This document shows, piece by piece, positions 1 to 5,009 of a DNA stretch of 5,009 nt. The position numbers and the translations under genes are program-made. The first letter of the stretch is position 1. Each line of letters opens with the position of its first letter. Source of the DNA: JAKORR01 sp964608495 (lineage in GTDB: Bacteria > Armatimonadota > Zipacnadia > Zipacnadales > FEN-943); contig CAZSOQ010000324.1 of NCBI GenBank assembly GCA_964608495.1, positions 1-5,009 on the forward strand. The letters are read 5' to 3'. The notes beneath the pieces are model-generated. The model saw only the letters and a program-made list of their open reading frames with translations. It was not told the DNA's origin and did no database searches.

Positions 1-696
1 CACCACCACCACGGCCGCCACGCCCGCCGCCAGCAGTCCGCCCTTCGAGCCGGTCAGCACCAGGGCCAGGCAGCTCACGGCCACGAGCGCCACCACGACT
101 AGGAAGATCAGCCGCACCGGGTGGCCCGGTTCCTTGTCGGCGGCCTGGTTCCGCAGCCACGCGGCCATCGCCGCGATGGCCGGCAGTCCCGCCAGGGCAT
201 AGCCGGCCAGGGCATTGGGGTTCACGAAGGGGCCGAAGGGGCGCCAGGAGACGTCGCCGACCGCCAGGGCCGTGAAGAAGTACTCGCGCACGCTCCACAG
301 TGCCACCGCGGCCATCGCGGCCGCCAGGGACCCCACCACCACCGCGCCGAGCCCGGCCACAGTCAGCCCGTAGGTCGCCAGCAGCACGCTGGCGTAGGCC
401 GCCCACACCAGCATCGTGCGCGCCGTCGCCGCCGGGCACACGGAAGCCCACGTCGTCGCCGCCGCCACGAGCAGGGCCGCCGCGAGCAGCGTGGCCCCGC
501 GCGGCGCCTTCCTCGGGCCTGTCAGCGCCCACAGCGCCCCGATAGCGAGGCCCAGCGCCGCTGCCGCCCAGGCCCGCCAGGGGTCGGTCTTCCCGGCCCA
601 CAGGGGCAGGCTGACCAGCGTCAGGCACGTCAGACCCGCCAGCGCTAGCTGCGCCTTCGCAGGGCCCGGCGCAGAGGATTCGTCAGCTTTCCCCAT
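1..696 (-). CDS. O-antigen ligase/polymerase-family membrane protein, partial (C-terminus beyond left edge)
   Basis: An open frame of 232 codons runs leftwards from an ATG at 694-696 and leaves the window without a stop. After a short polar N-terminus it is almost all hydrophobic, with likely membrane spans near residues 16-33, 41-60, 68-86, 93-112, 113-134, 161-181, 194-214 and 220 onwards. Residues 155-166 read GPFVNPNALAGY and residues 214-220 read LTGSKGG. These match the G-x-F-x-NPN-x-LA and LTxSRG-like signatures of the Wzy_C/O-antigen ligase family (PF04932). Members polymerise or ligate undecaprenyl-linked glycans on the outer face of the inner membrane. The large periplasmic loop and the rest of the protein lie outside the window, so ligase (WaaL), polymerase (Wzy) and other glycan transferases cannot be separated. 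The start overlaps the glycosyltransferase by 52 bases in another frame. GGGAAGG five bases upstream is a good ribosome binding site. The next in-frame methionine, residue 95, would delete several spans. The family call is fairly sure; the exact role is not. Confidence 0.82.
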   Translation of the reverse strand, partial: MGKADESSAPGPAKAQLALAGLTCLTLVSLPLWAGKTDPWRAWAAAALGLAIGALWALTGPRKAPRGATLLAAALLVAAATTWASVCPAATARTMLVWAAYASVLLATYGLTVAGLGAVVVGSLAAAMAAVALWSVREYFFTALAVGDVSWRPFGPFVNPNALAGYALAGLPAIAAMAAWLRNQAADKEPGHPVRLIFLVVVALVAVSCLALVLTGSKGGLLAAGVAAVVVV

Positions 697-1634
697 AGCG
701 TCCTTCCCAGCCAGGAGGCGGCCAGCAGACCCGCCCGCAGCCAGATGAGCACCCACAGCGCCGCCCGGTCAACCGGCGTGCGCGAGAAGTGCTTGACATA
801 CAGCCGGTACCAGCTCGCGTGCCGCCGGCGGATCGTCGCCAGCACGGCCCGATCCGTGCTGCCGCCGATCACGTGCACGATCGCCGGCCTCGGGGTGTAG
901 AGCACTCGCCAGCCCGCCTTCGCGAGCCGCCTGCAGTAGTCCACGTCCTCCGAGCCCCAGAAGTACCCCTCGTCCAGGCCCCCCACCTCGGCCACGGCCG
1001 CTCGGCGCAGAAGCACCGCCGCGCCCGACACCCAGTCCACGTCGCGCAGCTCGTCGTGGTCCCAATCCGCCATGACGTAGTCGCGCGTCCAGTGCTCCCG
1101 GGGAAAGAGCCTGCCGAAGAGGGTGTTCCTGAACAGGGCCGCCCAGGGCCGCGGGAAGCGCCGGCAGGAGTACTGCAGCGAGCCGTCGGGGTTCAGCAGC
1201 TTGGGCCCGATCGCCCCGGCCCGTGGATTGGCGTCCGCCACCTCCAGCAGCTCGACCAGGGCGCCCTCGGGCAGCACCGTGTCGGGATTGAGCAGGAACA
1301 TACACTCCCCGCGGGCCAGCCGCATCGCCTCGTTATTGCCCGCGGCGAACCCCACGTTCGTGTCCCTTGCCACGACCGTCACCGCGGGGAACCGGGCCCG
1401 GATCGCCTCCACCGTCCCGTCGCCGCTGGCGTTGTCCACCACGATCGTCTCGTACGAGACGCTGTCGTTGCCGCCCTGCAGGGACGCCAGGCAGTCCAGG
1501 ACCAAGTCGCGGCAGTTCCACGTGACGATGCAGACGCTCAGCCGCGGGTCCTGCTCCGTGCGAGGGAGCAGCGCGAAGCCCTCATCCCCCCGGCCGGGAG
1601 ACGGGCCTTCGGGGGGTTCTGCGGGGCCTGACAT
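645..1634 (-). CDS. Family 2 glycosyltransferase, rhamnosyltransferase-like
   Basis: This encodes a 329-residue GT-A-fold glycosyltransferase that likely adds a sugar from a nucleotide-sugar donor to a lipid-linked glycan on the cytoplasmic face of the membrane. After a Pro/Gly-rich tail of about 30 residues comes the family start, SVCIVTWN (33-40). VVDNASGDGT is at 65-74, NVGFAAGNN at 93-101, and the metal-binding DxD equivalent LLNPDT at 114-119. WVSGAAVLLRR (201-211) and GYFWGSEDVDYCRR (223-236) form the C-terminal acceptor/catalytic part typical of the RfbF/WbbL-like subgroup. Residues 290-310 are hydrophobic or amphipathic, followed by a basic tail, which suggests membrane attachment. 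All key motifs are intact and the length is normal. The ATG at 1632-1634 is chosen because it lies 8 bases after the preceding stop. The frame is open upstream, but that part overlaps the Trm112-like gene and looks like random low-complexity sequence. No clear Shine-Dalgarno precedes the ATG, so translation may be coupled to the upstream gene. The donor sugar cannot be read from the sequence; rhamnose is only a family-level guess. Confidence 0.9.
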   Translation of the reverse strand: MSGPAEPPEGPSPGRGDEGFALLPRTEQDPRLSVCIVTWNCRDLVLDCLASLQGGNDSVSYETIVVDNASGDGTVEAIRARFPAVTVVARDTNVGFAAGNNEAMRLARGECMFLLNPDTVLPEGALVELLEVADANPRAGAIGPKLLNPDGSLQYSCRRFPRPWAALFRNTLFGRLFPREHWTRDYVMADWDHDELRDVDWVSGAAVLLRRAAVAEVGGLDEGYFWGSEDVDYCRRLAKAGWRVLYTPRPAIVHVIGGSTDRAVLATIRRRHASWYRLYVKHFSRTPVDRAALWVLIWLRAGLLAASWLGRTLWGKLTNPLRRALRRRS

Positions 1635-1642
1635 GGCCGTGG

Positions 1643-1843
1643 CTACCGAGCATCCCCCGAGCCCTCGGCGGGATCCTCGTCGCTCTTGACGGCCTCCTCG
1701 GGCAACATCACGGGCAGACCGTCCCGAACCGGGTACTTCAGCCGGCACTCGTCACACACGAGCCAGTCACCTTCCTGGCGGATGGCGCTGTGGCACACCG
1801 GGCAGGCCAGGATCTCCAGGAGGGTCTGATCTATCTGTCCCAC
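1643..1843 (-). CDS. Trm112-like small zinc-binding protein (UPF0434/YcaR type)
   Basis: This encodes a 66-residue protein. It opens with the family pattern LLEILACPVCH (residues 8-18). CPVC at 14-17 and CDEC at 30-33 supply four cysteines able to hold one zinc, and YPVRDGLPVML (37-47) matches the conserved (F/Y)P(V/I)RDGIPVLL motif. The acidic tail after residue 50 is not conserved. E. coli YcaR is about the same size. Eukaryotic, archaeal and some actinobacterial Trm112 proteins are partners that activate methyltransferases; the role of the short bacterial forms is much less clear. It is first in the leftward operon, 8 bases ahead of the glycosyltransferase. I chose the GTG at 1841-1843 because GGTGAT five bases upstream can serve as a Shine-Dalgarno and the predicted transcript start leaves a leader of about 27 bases. 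An in-frame GTG at 1850-1852 would add three residues and is the main alternative. The identity is secure; the start is only moderately so. Confidence 0.85.
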   Translation of the reverse strand: MGQIDQTLLEILACPVCHSAIRQEGDWLVCDECRLKYPVRDGLPVMLPEEAVKSDEDPAEGSGDAR

Positions 1844-1876
1844 GTTTATCACCGGCCGGGGAGGGTATGTGCCCGA

Positions 1877-1906
1877 ATTATAGTGCCCTGCCGCGTGCGG
1901 TGCCAA
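1877..1906 (-). promoter_or_regulatory. Sigma70-type promoter of the leftward polysaccharide operon
   Basis: On the minus strand, TTGGCA (1901-1906; five of six consensus bases) is followed after 18 bases by a perfect TATAAT (1877-1882). Transcription would start near the A at 1870, about 27 bases before the GTG of the Trm112-like gene. Perfect TATAAT is unusual in such GC-rich DNA, and its position just ahead of the first gene supports a real vegetative promoter for all three leftward genes. There is no experimental support. Confidence 0.78.
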
Positions 1907-1924
1907 GCCCACTGCCGTGACCGG

Positions 1925-1965
1925 CTCGGCGGCCACCGACGCGCCGAGGGGCGTCGGCCGCCGGG
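1925..1965. repeat. GC-rich imperfect inverted repeat (hairpin)
   Basis: The inner arms CCGACGC (1936-1942) and GCGTCGG (1951-1957) pair perfectly around an 8-base loop. The outer arms CTCGGCGG (1925-1932) and CCGCCGGG (1958-1965) pair with one G-T wobble, leaving CCA (1933-1935) bulged. The repeat lies about 20 bases upstream of the -35 element of the leftward promoter. No T-run follows it on either strand, so it does not look like an intrinsic terminator. It may be a protein site or simply GC-rich structure. Confidence 0.45.
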
Positions 1966-2008
1966 TGCCCTCGACGCTTCTGCCTCTTCGGGCCGGGACT
2001 CCGGCGGG

Positions 2009-2037
2009 TTGCCTGGCCGACCGTTTTGGCCCATACT
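2009..2037 (+). promoter_or_regulatory. Weak candidate promoter for the two-component operon
   Basis: TTGCCT (2009-2014) and CATACT (2032-2037) are separated by 17 bases, and each matches four of six sigma70 consensus bases. This is the best rightward candidate I can find between the divergent genes. It would leave a leader of over 300 bases before the response regulator. Activator-dependent or alternative-sigma promoters that I cannot recognise are equally possible. Confidence 0.25.
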
Positions 2038-2045
2038 CCCATACT
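2030..2045 (+). repeat. Tandem direct repeat of CCCATACT, two copies
   Basis: CCCATACT occurs twice head to tail (2030-2037 and 2038-2045). It forms the most A/T-containing spot in this part of the spacer and overlaps the -10 of the weak rightward promoter candidate. It could be a regulator half-site pair or chance. Confidence 0.4.
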
Positions 2046-2218
2046 GGCTGGCGGCGGGTACGGCGGCTCTCCTGACAGGTCTGGGAACCGACGCCGTGCC
2101 TGCCGGTAGGTGCGCGATGGGCGGCCCCAGGCGCATCGAACCATCCGCGACGCGAGGCTCGCACGCCGCGCGGGGGGTCGCTGTGGTCGGCGACCGGTCC
2201 GGGGCTGAGGTGTCTCAA

Positions 2219-2249
2219 CCTGGGGCTCACGGGCGGCGCCCGACCCAGG
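2219..2249 (+). repeat. Nested stem-loop in the presumed leader of the response regulator
   Basis: The outer arms CCTGGG (2219-2224) and CCCAGG (2244-2249) enclose CGGGC (2230-2234) and GCCCG (2238-2242) with a three-base loop, giving 11 pairs and an internal loop of 5 and 1 bases. No T-run follows. It lies about 120 bases before the TTG start. Its role is unknown, and such hairpins arise easily by chance in very GC-rich DNA. Confidence 0.35.
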
Positions 2250-2355
2250 GGAAGGGCTCGCGACGGTGGGAGTGGGGCCCTGGCCGCCGCAGGCGCGTGC
2301 GAAGGGCCGGCCCGTGGGTCGTGGTGAGGGGGAACCGCGGGACCCGGAAGTCCTT

Positions 2356-2367
2356 AGGAGGGGAGGT
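2356..2367 (+). promoter_or_regulatory. Strong ribosome binding site that decides a TTG start
   Basis: AGGAGG at 2356-2361 sits eight bases before the TTG at 2370-2372, and a second purine-rich GGGAGGT follows at 2361-2367. The protein from this TTG begins exactly at the conserved receiver-domain start. There is no ATG or GTG nearby in frame that would keep it whole, so the TTG is well supported. Confidence 0.85.
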
Positions 2368-2369
2368 AC

Positions 2370-3053
2370 TTGCCGGTCAAGATTCTGATCATCGAGGATG
2401 ACCGAGGCATTGCCGAGCCCGTCCAGTACACCCTCAAGTCCGAAGGCTTCGACGTCACGGCCGCCTACGATGGCCCCTCGGGCCTGGAAGCCTTCGAGGA
2501 GACGACCCCCGACCTGGTGATCCTGGACCTGATGCTCCCCGGGATGCACGGCTTCGACGTCTTCCGGGGGATTCGTCGCCAGAGGAACGTTCCCATCATC
2601 ATGCTGACGGCGAAGGCCGAGGAGAGCGACCGCGTGGCCGGCATAGAGCTCGGCGCCGATGATTATGTCGTCAAGCCCTTCTCCATGCGCGAGCTTGTGG
2701 CCCGAGTCAGGATGGTCCTCCGCCGTGGTGGCGGCGAGGAGGACCCCCTCGAGGACATCGTCACCCTCGGCGACGTGCTGATAGACCGCCCCCGCCACCG
2801 CGTCGAGGTCCGCGGGGAAGAGGTGGCCCTTGCCCCCAAGGAGTTCGCCTTGCTCGAGTGCCTGGCCCGCCATCGCGGCCGCGCGCTCACCCGCTCCATG
2901 CTGCTCGAGGAGGTGTGGGGCACGGACGAGTACATAGACGAGCGCACCGTGGACGTGCACATCCGCTGGCTGCGCCAGAAGATCGAGCGCGACCCGGGGC
3001 GTCCGCAGCTCATCCAGACCGTCAGGAGCGTCGGCTACAAGCTGGGCGAGTGA
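2370..3053 (+). CDS. phoB: PhoB-like response regulator (OmpR/PhoB family)
   Basis: This encodes a 227-residue two-domain transcription factor, normal length for the family. The receiver domain (about 3-118) has the acidic pocket E9-D10-D11, the phosphoacceptor D53 in LVILDLMLPG, T80 in IIMLTAK, and K102 in DDYVVKPF. The C-terminal winged helix (about 130-226) contains APKEFALLECLARH (155-168), the probable recognition helix RTVDVHIRWLRQKI (192-205) and the wing RSVGYKL (219-225). On phosphorylation by the downstream kinase it should dimerise and bind tandem direct repeats with an 11-base period. Translation starts at TTG behind a strong ribosome binding site. The kinase gene begins 16 bases after its stop, so the two form an operon. 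OmpR-family membership is certain. The phosphate role is inferred from the PhoR-like partner and the Pho-box-like array at 4962-5002. Firmicute-style naming would call it PhoP, and another OmpR-family role cannot be fully excluded. Confidence 0.9.
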   Translation: MPVKILIIEDDRGIAEPVQYTLKSEGFDVTAAYDGPSGLEAFEETTPDLVILDLMLPGMHGFDVFRGIRRQRNVPIIMLTAKAEESDRVAGIELGADDYVVKPFSMRELVARVRMVLRRGGGEEDPLEDIVTLGDVLIDRPRHRVEVRGEEVALAPKEFALLECLARHRGRALTRSMLLEEVWGTDEYIDERTVDVHIRWLRQKIERDPGRPQLIQTVRSVGYKLGE

Positions 3054-3069
3054 ACGGGGGACAGGCCAA

Positions 3070-4902
3070 ATGGGTCTGCGGTACAAGGTCGTGCTGGCTT
3101 ACGGTGTCACGACCTGTCTGTGGGCTGCGCTGATGTTCTTCTATGCCCAGCGCGGCATCAGGACGCAGGTCTCGATTGTCGTCCGCGATGAGGCACTCGT
3201 TGACGCCCGCGTGGTCGGATCAACCCTCTTCGGACCCCACTTCGCGCTTCCTTCGACCACCGGCGGCGCTTCCCCGGCCCAGGCCCTCGACGCCCCGAGG
3301 CCGGCGCCCTCCCCGGCCGACCTGCAGAGCCGCGTCCGCGAGATGGGCCTCCAGCTCGGCAGGCGAATCACGGTCATCGGCAAGACCGGCGCCGTCCTGG
3401 CCGACTCGACCCACTCCCCGGCCGATCTCGGTAGCCAGAAGGACTGCCCCGAGGTGATCCAGGCCCGCCGCCGAGGCTGGGGCGCCGACGTGCGCCTGTC
3501 GGACTCCGGCGAAGGCGACACCCTCTACGCCGCCCTGGCCGACGGCCGCCGCGAGACGGAGATCCGCGTCGCCGTGCCCCTCGACTTCATCAGCGCTTTC
3601 GCCGCCGGCCTGCGCGCCGAGCTGTTCAAGGCCGTCGTCCTCGCCTCGGTGTGGGTCCTGGTCGTCACCGTCTGGCTGGCCCACGGGCTCACTCTCTCCC
3701 TGGGCCGACTGGCGGACGTCGCCGAGCGCATCGGCTCGGGCGATCTCAGCGCTCGAGCCCGGGTGGCCGGCGGCTACGAGGTCGCTTCCCTGGGCCAGAC
3801 CATCAACCAGATGGCCGAGAATCTGCAGCGCGCCATCGCCGAGCTGGGCCGCACCAGCTCGCAGTTGCAGGCGATCCTTTCCCATATGGCCGACGGCCTG
3901 GTCGCCGTGGACGCCGACGGGAAGGTCATCCTCCTCAACCCCGCGGCGGGGCAGTTGCTGGACGTGCGACCCCACGAGGCCATCGGCAGGCCCCTTTCGG
4001 ACCTCACGACCAACGACGATCTCCTCGAGACCGTGCGCAGGACCATCGAGCTAGGGATCGTCGTCAACGACGAGTTCGCCTTCGGGCCGGGGGACGAGCG
4101 CATCATCAACGCCTCCGCGGCTCCCGTGCAGACCTCCCAGGTCGGAGGCCCGGGCGCCGTCCTCGTCCTCCGCGACCGCACCCAGGCCCGTCGGCTCGAG
4201 CGCCTGCAGCAGGAGTTCGTCAGCAACGCCAGCCACGAGCTGCGTTCGCCCGTCACCGCCATCCGCTCCCTCGCCGAGGCCCTGGAGCTCGGTGCCCTCC
4301 AGGACCCCGAGGCCGGGCCGCGCTTCCTCCATGAGATCGTGGCCAAGAGCGAGTACCTCGGCACCATCGTTGACGACATCATGCGCCTGGCCCGCCTCGA
4401 GGCCCTCGACCAGCCACCTCTCTTCATCAGGGCCTCCGCCATCGCCCGCGACAGCGTCGAGGCCCTGCGCAGCCAGGCCGAGCAGATGGGCGTCACCCTC
4501 GAGGCAGACGCCCCCGAGGACGTTACCGCCGTCGGCGCCGTTGAGAACCTCGAGGTCGCCCTGCGCAATCTCATCGAGAACGCCCTCAAGTACGCCGCCG
4601 AAGGGGGCGCCGTCCAGGTCCAGGTGCAGCAGCGCCCGGGCCACGTCCGTGTCGCCGTCGTGGACCACGGCCCCGGCATCGGCGAGGAGGACAAGGAGCG
4701 CGTCTTCGAGCGCTTCTACCGCGTGGACAAGGCCCGCTCGCGCGATATGGGCGGCAGCGGCCTGGGCCTCAGCATCGTTCGCCAGGCCATCGAGAACATC
4801 GGCGGCCAGGTCTGGCTTGAGGACACCCCCGGCGGCGGGGCGACCTTCGTCATCTGGCTGGCTGCCCCACCCCCCGATGGCCCGCCGACGGAGAGCGACT
4901 GA
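3070..4902 (+). CDS. phoR: PhoR-like membrane sensor histidine kinase
   Basis: This encodes a 610-residue kinase that likely senses envelope or phosphate status and phosphorylates the upstream regulator. A membrane span at about 7-27 and another at 184-206 flank an extracytoplasmic domain of about 155 residues. Its second half (99-170: RITVIGKTGAVLADS, PEVIQARRRGWG, TLYAALADG) resembles the PAS-like sensor of Bacillus-type PhoR. Next come HAMP (about 205-257), a PAS domain (about 260-370, with LVAVDADGKVILLNPAA) and HisKA with SNASHELRSP, in which H389 is the phosphorylated histidine. The ATPase domain has the N box around N500 and N504 (LRNLIENALKYA), G1 VDHGPGIG (531-538), the F box FERFYRVDKARSR (546-558) and G2 GGSGLGLSIV (561-570). 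Every catalytic motif is intact, so both kinase and phosphatase activity are plausible. The ATG at 3070 is preceded by a GGGGGA purine run at eight bases. E. coli PhoR lacks a large outer domain, so this is the longer Firmicute-like layout. WalK-type kinases share that layout and are the main alternative. Confidence 0.9.
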   Translation: MGLRYKVVLAYGVTTCLWAALMFFYAQRGIRTQVSIVVRDEALVDARVVGSTLFGPHFALPSTTGGASPAQALDAPRPAPSPADLQSRVREMGLQLGRRITVIGKTGAVLADSTHSPADLGSQKDCPEVIQARRRGWGADVRLSDSGEGDTLYAALADGRRETEIRVAVPLDFISAFAAGLRAELFKAVVLASVWVLVVTVWLAHGLTLSLGRLADVAERIGSGDLSARARVAGGYEVASLGQTINQMAENLQRAIAELGRTSSQLQAILSHMADGLVAVDADGKVILLNPAAGQLLDVRPHEAIGRPLSDLTTNDDLLETVRRTIELGIVVNDEFAFGPGDERIINASAAPVQTSQVGGPGAVLVLRDRTQARRLERLQQEFVSNASHELRSPVTAIRSLAEALELGALQDPEAGPRFLHEIVAKSEYLGTIVDDIMRLARLEALDQPPLFIRASAIARDSVEALRSQAEQMGVTLEADAPEDVTAVGAVENLEVALRNLIENALKYAAEGGAVQVQVQQRPGHVRVAVVDHGPGIGEEDKERVFERFYRVDKARSRDMGGSGLGLSIVRQAIENIGGQVWLEDTPGGGATFVIWLAAPPPDGPPTESD

Positions 4903-4961
4903 TCAGACCCTCGGCACCCCCTGTCTTGGCGACGAATTCGCCCTCGCAGCCCCATCCCGCC

Positions 4962-5002
4962 CTTAACACCGTCTTAACGCCCCCTTAAGCTCACCTTAAA
5001 CC
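4962..5002 (+). promoter_or_regulatory. Pho-box-like array: four direct repeats, 11-base period
   Basis: CTTAA begins at 4962, 4973, 4984 and 4995, which is exactly 11 bases apart each time. Read as 8-base units with 3-base spacers, the boxes are CTTAACAC, CTTAACGC, CTTAAGCT and CTTAAACC. OmpR/PhoB-family dimers bind head-to-tail repeats one helical turn apart. The cyanobacterial Pho box, known as YTTAAYY(T/A) repeats with 3-base spacers, shares both the core and the spacing; the last three positions here are more variable. I saw no other TTAA on reading the rest of the window. The array starts 60 bases after the kinase stop and ends 7 bases before the window edge, so it probably serves a promoter and gene just to the right, with the encoded regulator as the likely binder. 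The repeats are certain; the function is inferred. Confidence 0.75.
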
Positions 5003-5009
5003 CTGGGGG

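Larger units (their letters stand above)
1853..2369. other. Divergent intergenic region, about 517 bases, no gene seen
   Basis: Open frames cross this stretch on both strands, but their translations are Arg/Pro/Gly-rich, match no family I recognise, and run into the real genes in the wrong frame. I find no tRNA, and no conserved core of RNase P RNA, tmRNA or a common riboswitch. The stretch contains the leftward promoter, an inverted repeat at 1925-1965, a tandem repeat overlapping a weak rightward promoter candidate at 2009-2045, a nested stem-loop at 2219-2249, a 10-base palindrome at 2304-2313 and the ribosome binding site of the response regulator. From about 2046 to 2355 the DNA is nearly free of A/T-rich segments, so a promoter close to the regulator gene is not visible. 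Confidence 0.7.

Noticed and set aside
1447..1460. Perfect 14-base palindrome GTCTCGTACGAGAC
   Set aside because: It lies inside the glycosyltransferase, where it encodes the VSYET residues just before the conserved IVVDN strand, so coding constraint and chance explain it.
789..1631. A 280-codon plus-strand frame opposite the glycosyltransferase
   Set aside because: The opposite strand encodes a complete GT2 protein with all motifs; this translation is His/Arg/Pro-rich shadow sequence.
1635..1748. Upstream start for the glycosyltransferase at 1748
   Set aside because: It would overlap most of the Trm112-like gene and add an Arg/Gly-rich stretch unlike the family; the ATG at 1634 directly follows the preceding stop.
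1844..2230. N-terminal extension of the Trm112-like protein to an ATG at 2230
   Set aside because: The added 129 residues look like random low-complexity sequence, cross the promoter at 1877-1906, and would make the protein three times the usual size.
2040..2355. RNase P RNA, tmRNA, tRNA or a cobalamin-type riboswitch in the spacer
   Set aside because: None of the conserved cores could be found on either strand; a GGTTCGA match on the minus strand near 2140 lacks a pairing T-arm.
1878..3086. A 402-codon open frame on the minus strand across the response regulator and spacer
   Set aside because: It lies antisense to an unmistakable response regulator, its translation has no recognisable domain, and long antisense frames are expected in high-GC coding DNA.
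3220..4694. Several 200-300-codon minus-strand frames opposite the kinase
   Set aside because: They are shadows of the intact histidine kinase reading frame and show no family motifs.
4928..4942. Possible terminator hairpin GGCGA-CGAAT-TCGCC after the kinase
   Set aside because: The stem has only five pairs and no T-run follows; I would not call it a terminator.
4962..5002. Short CRISPR-like or satellite repeat
   Set aside because: Only the CTTAA core is shared and the period is 11 bases, which fits tandem regulator sites and not a CRISPR array.

Overview
The window is very GC-rich bacterial DNA. It carries two divergent gene sets separated by about 500 bases of non-coding sequence. Codon use, dense gene packing, Shine-Dalgarno sites, GTG and TTG starts and a sigma70-like promoter all indicate a bacterium. 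I cannot assign a phylum. A surface-polysaccharide cluster beside a PhoB/PhoR-type two-component system would suit a free-living bacterium with a complex envelope.

Left half (minus strand, bases 1843 down to 1): a compact operon read leftwards. The first gene encodes a 66-residue Trm112-like zinc-binding protein. The second, 8 bases on, encodes a family 2 glycosyltransferase of the rhamnosyltransferase-like type. The third encodes a multi-spanning O-antigen ligase/polymerase-family membrane protein. It starts 52 bases inside the end of the glycosyltransferase and runs off the left edge of the window. A near-consensus promoter (TTGGCA, 18-base spacer, TATAAT) lies just upstream of the first gene. 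The set looks like part of an O-antigen, exopolysaccharide or other envelope-glycan locus.

Middle (about 1853-2369): no convincing gene on either strand. It holds the leftward promoter, a strong inverted repeat, a weak rightward promoter candidate overlapping a tandem 8-base repeat, a nested stem-loop, and a strong ribosome binding site that sets a TTG start.

Right half (plus strand, 2370-4902): an OmpR/PhoB-family response regulator, followed 16 bases later by its sensor kinase. The kinase has two membrane segments around an extracytoplasmic PhoR-type sensor domain, then HAMP, PAS, HisKA and HATPase domains. All expected phosphorelay and ATP-binding residues are present in both proteins.

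Right edge (4962-5002): four copies of CTTAA at an exact 11-base period, 60 bases after the kinase stop. This is the geometry of a Pho-box array bound by PhoB/PhoP-class regulators, and it resembles the YTTAA-type boxes of cyanobacteria. It probably controls a gene just beyond the window. It also supports reading the two-component pair as a phosphate-starvation system. Apart from this array, everything belongs to well-known families, and I see no evidence of a wholly new system.
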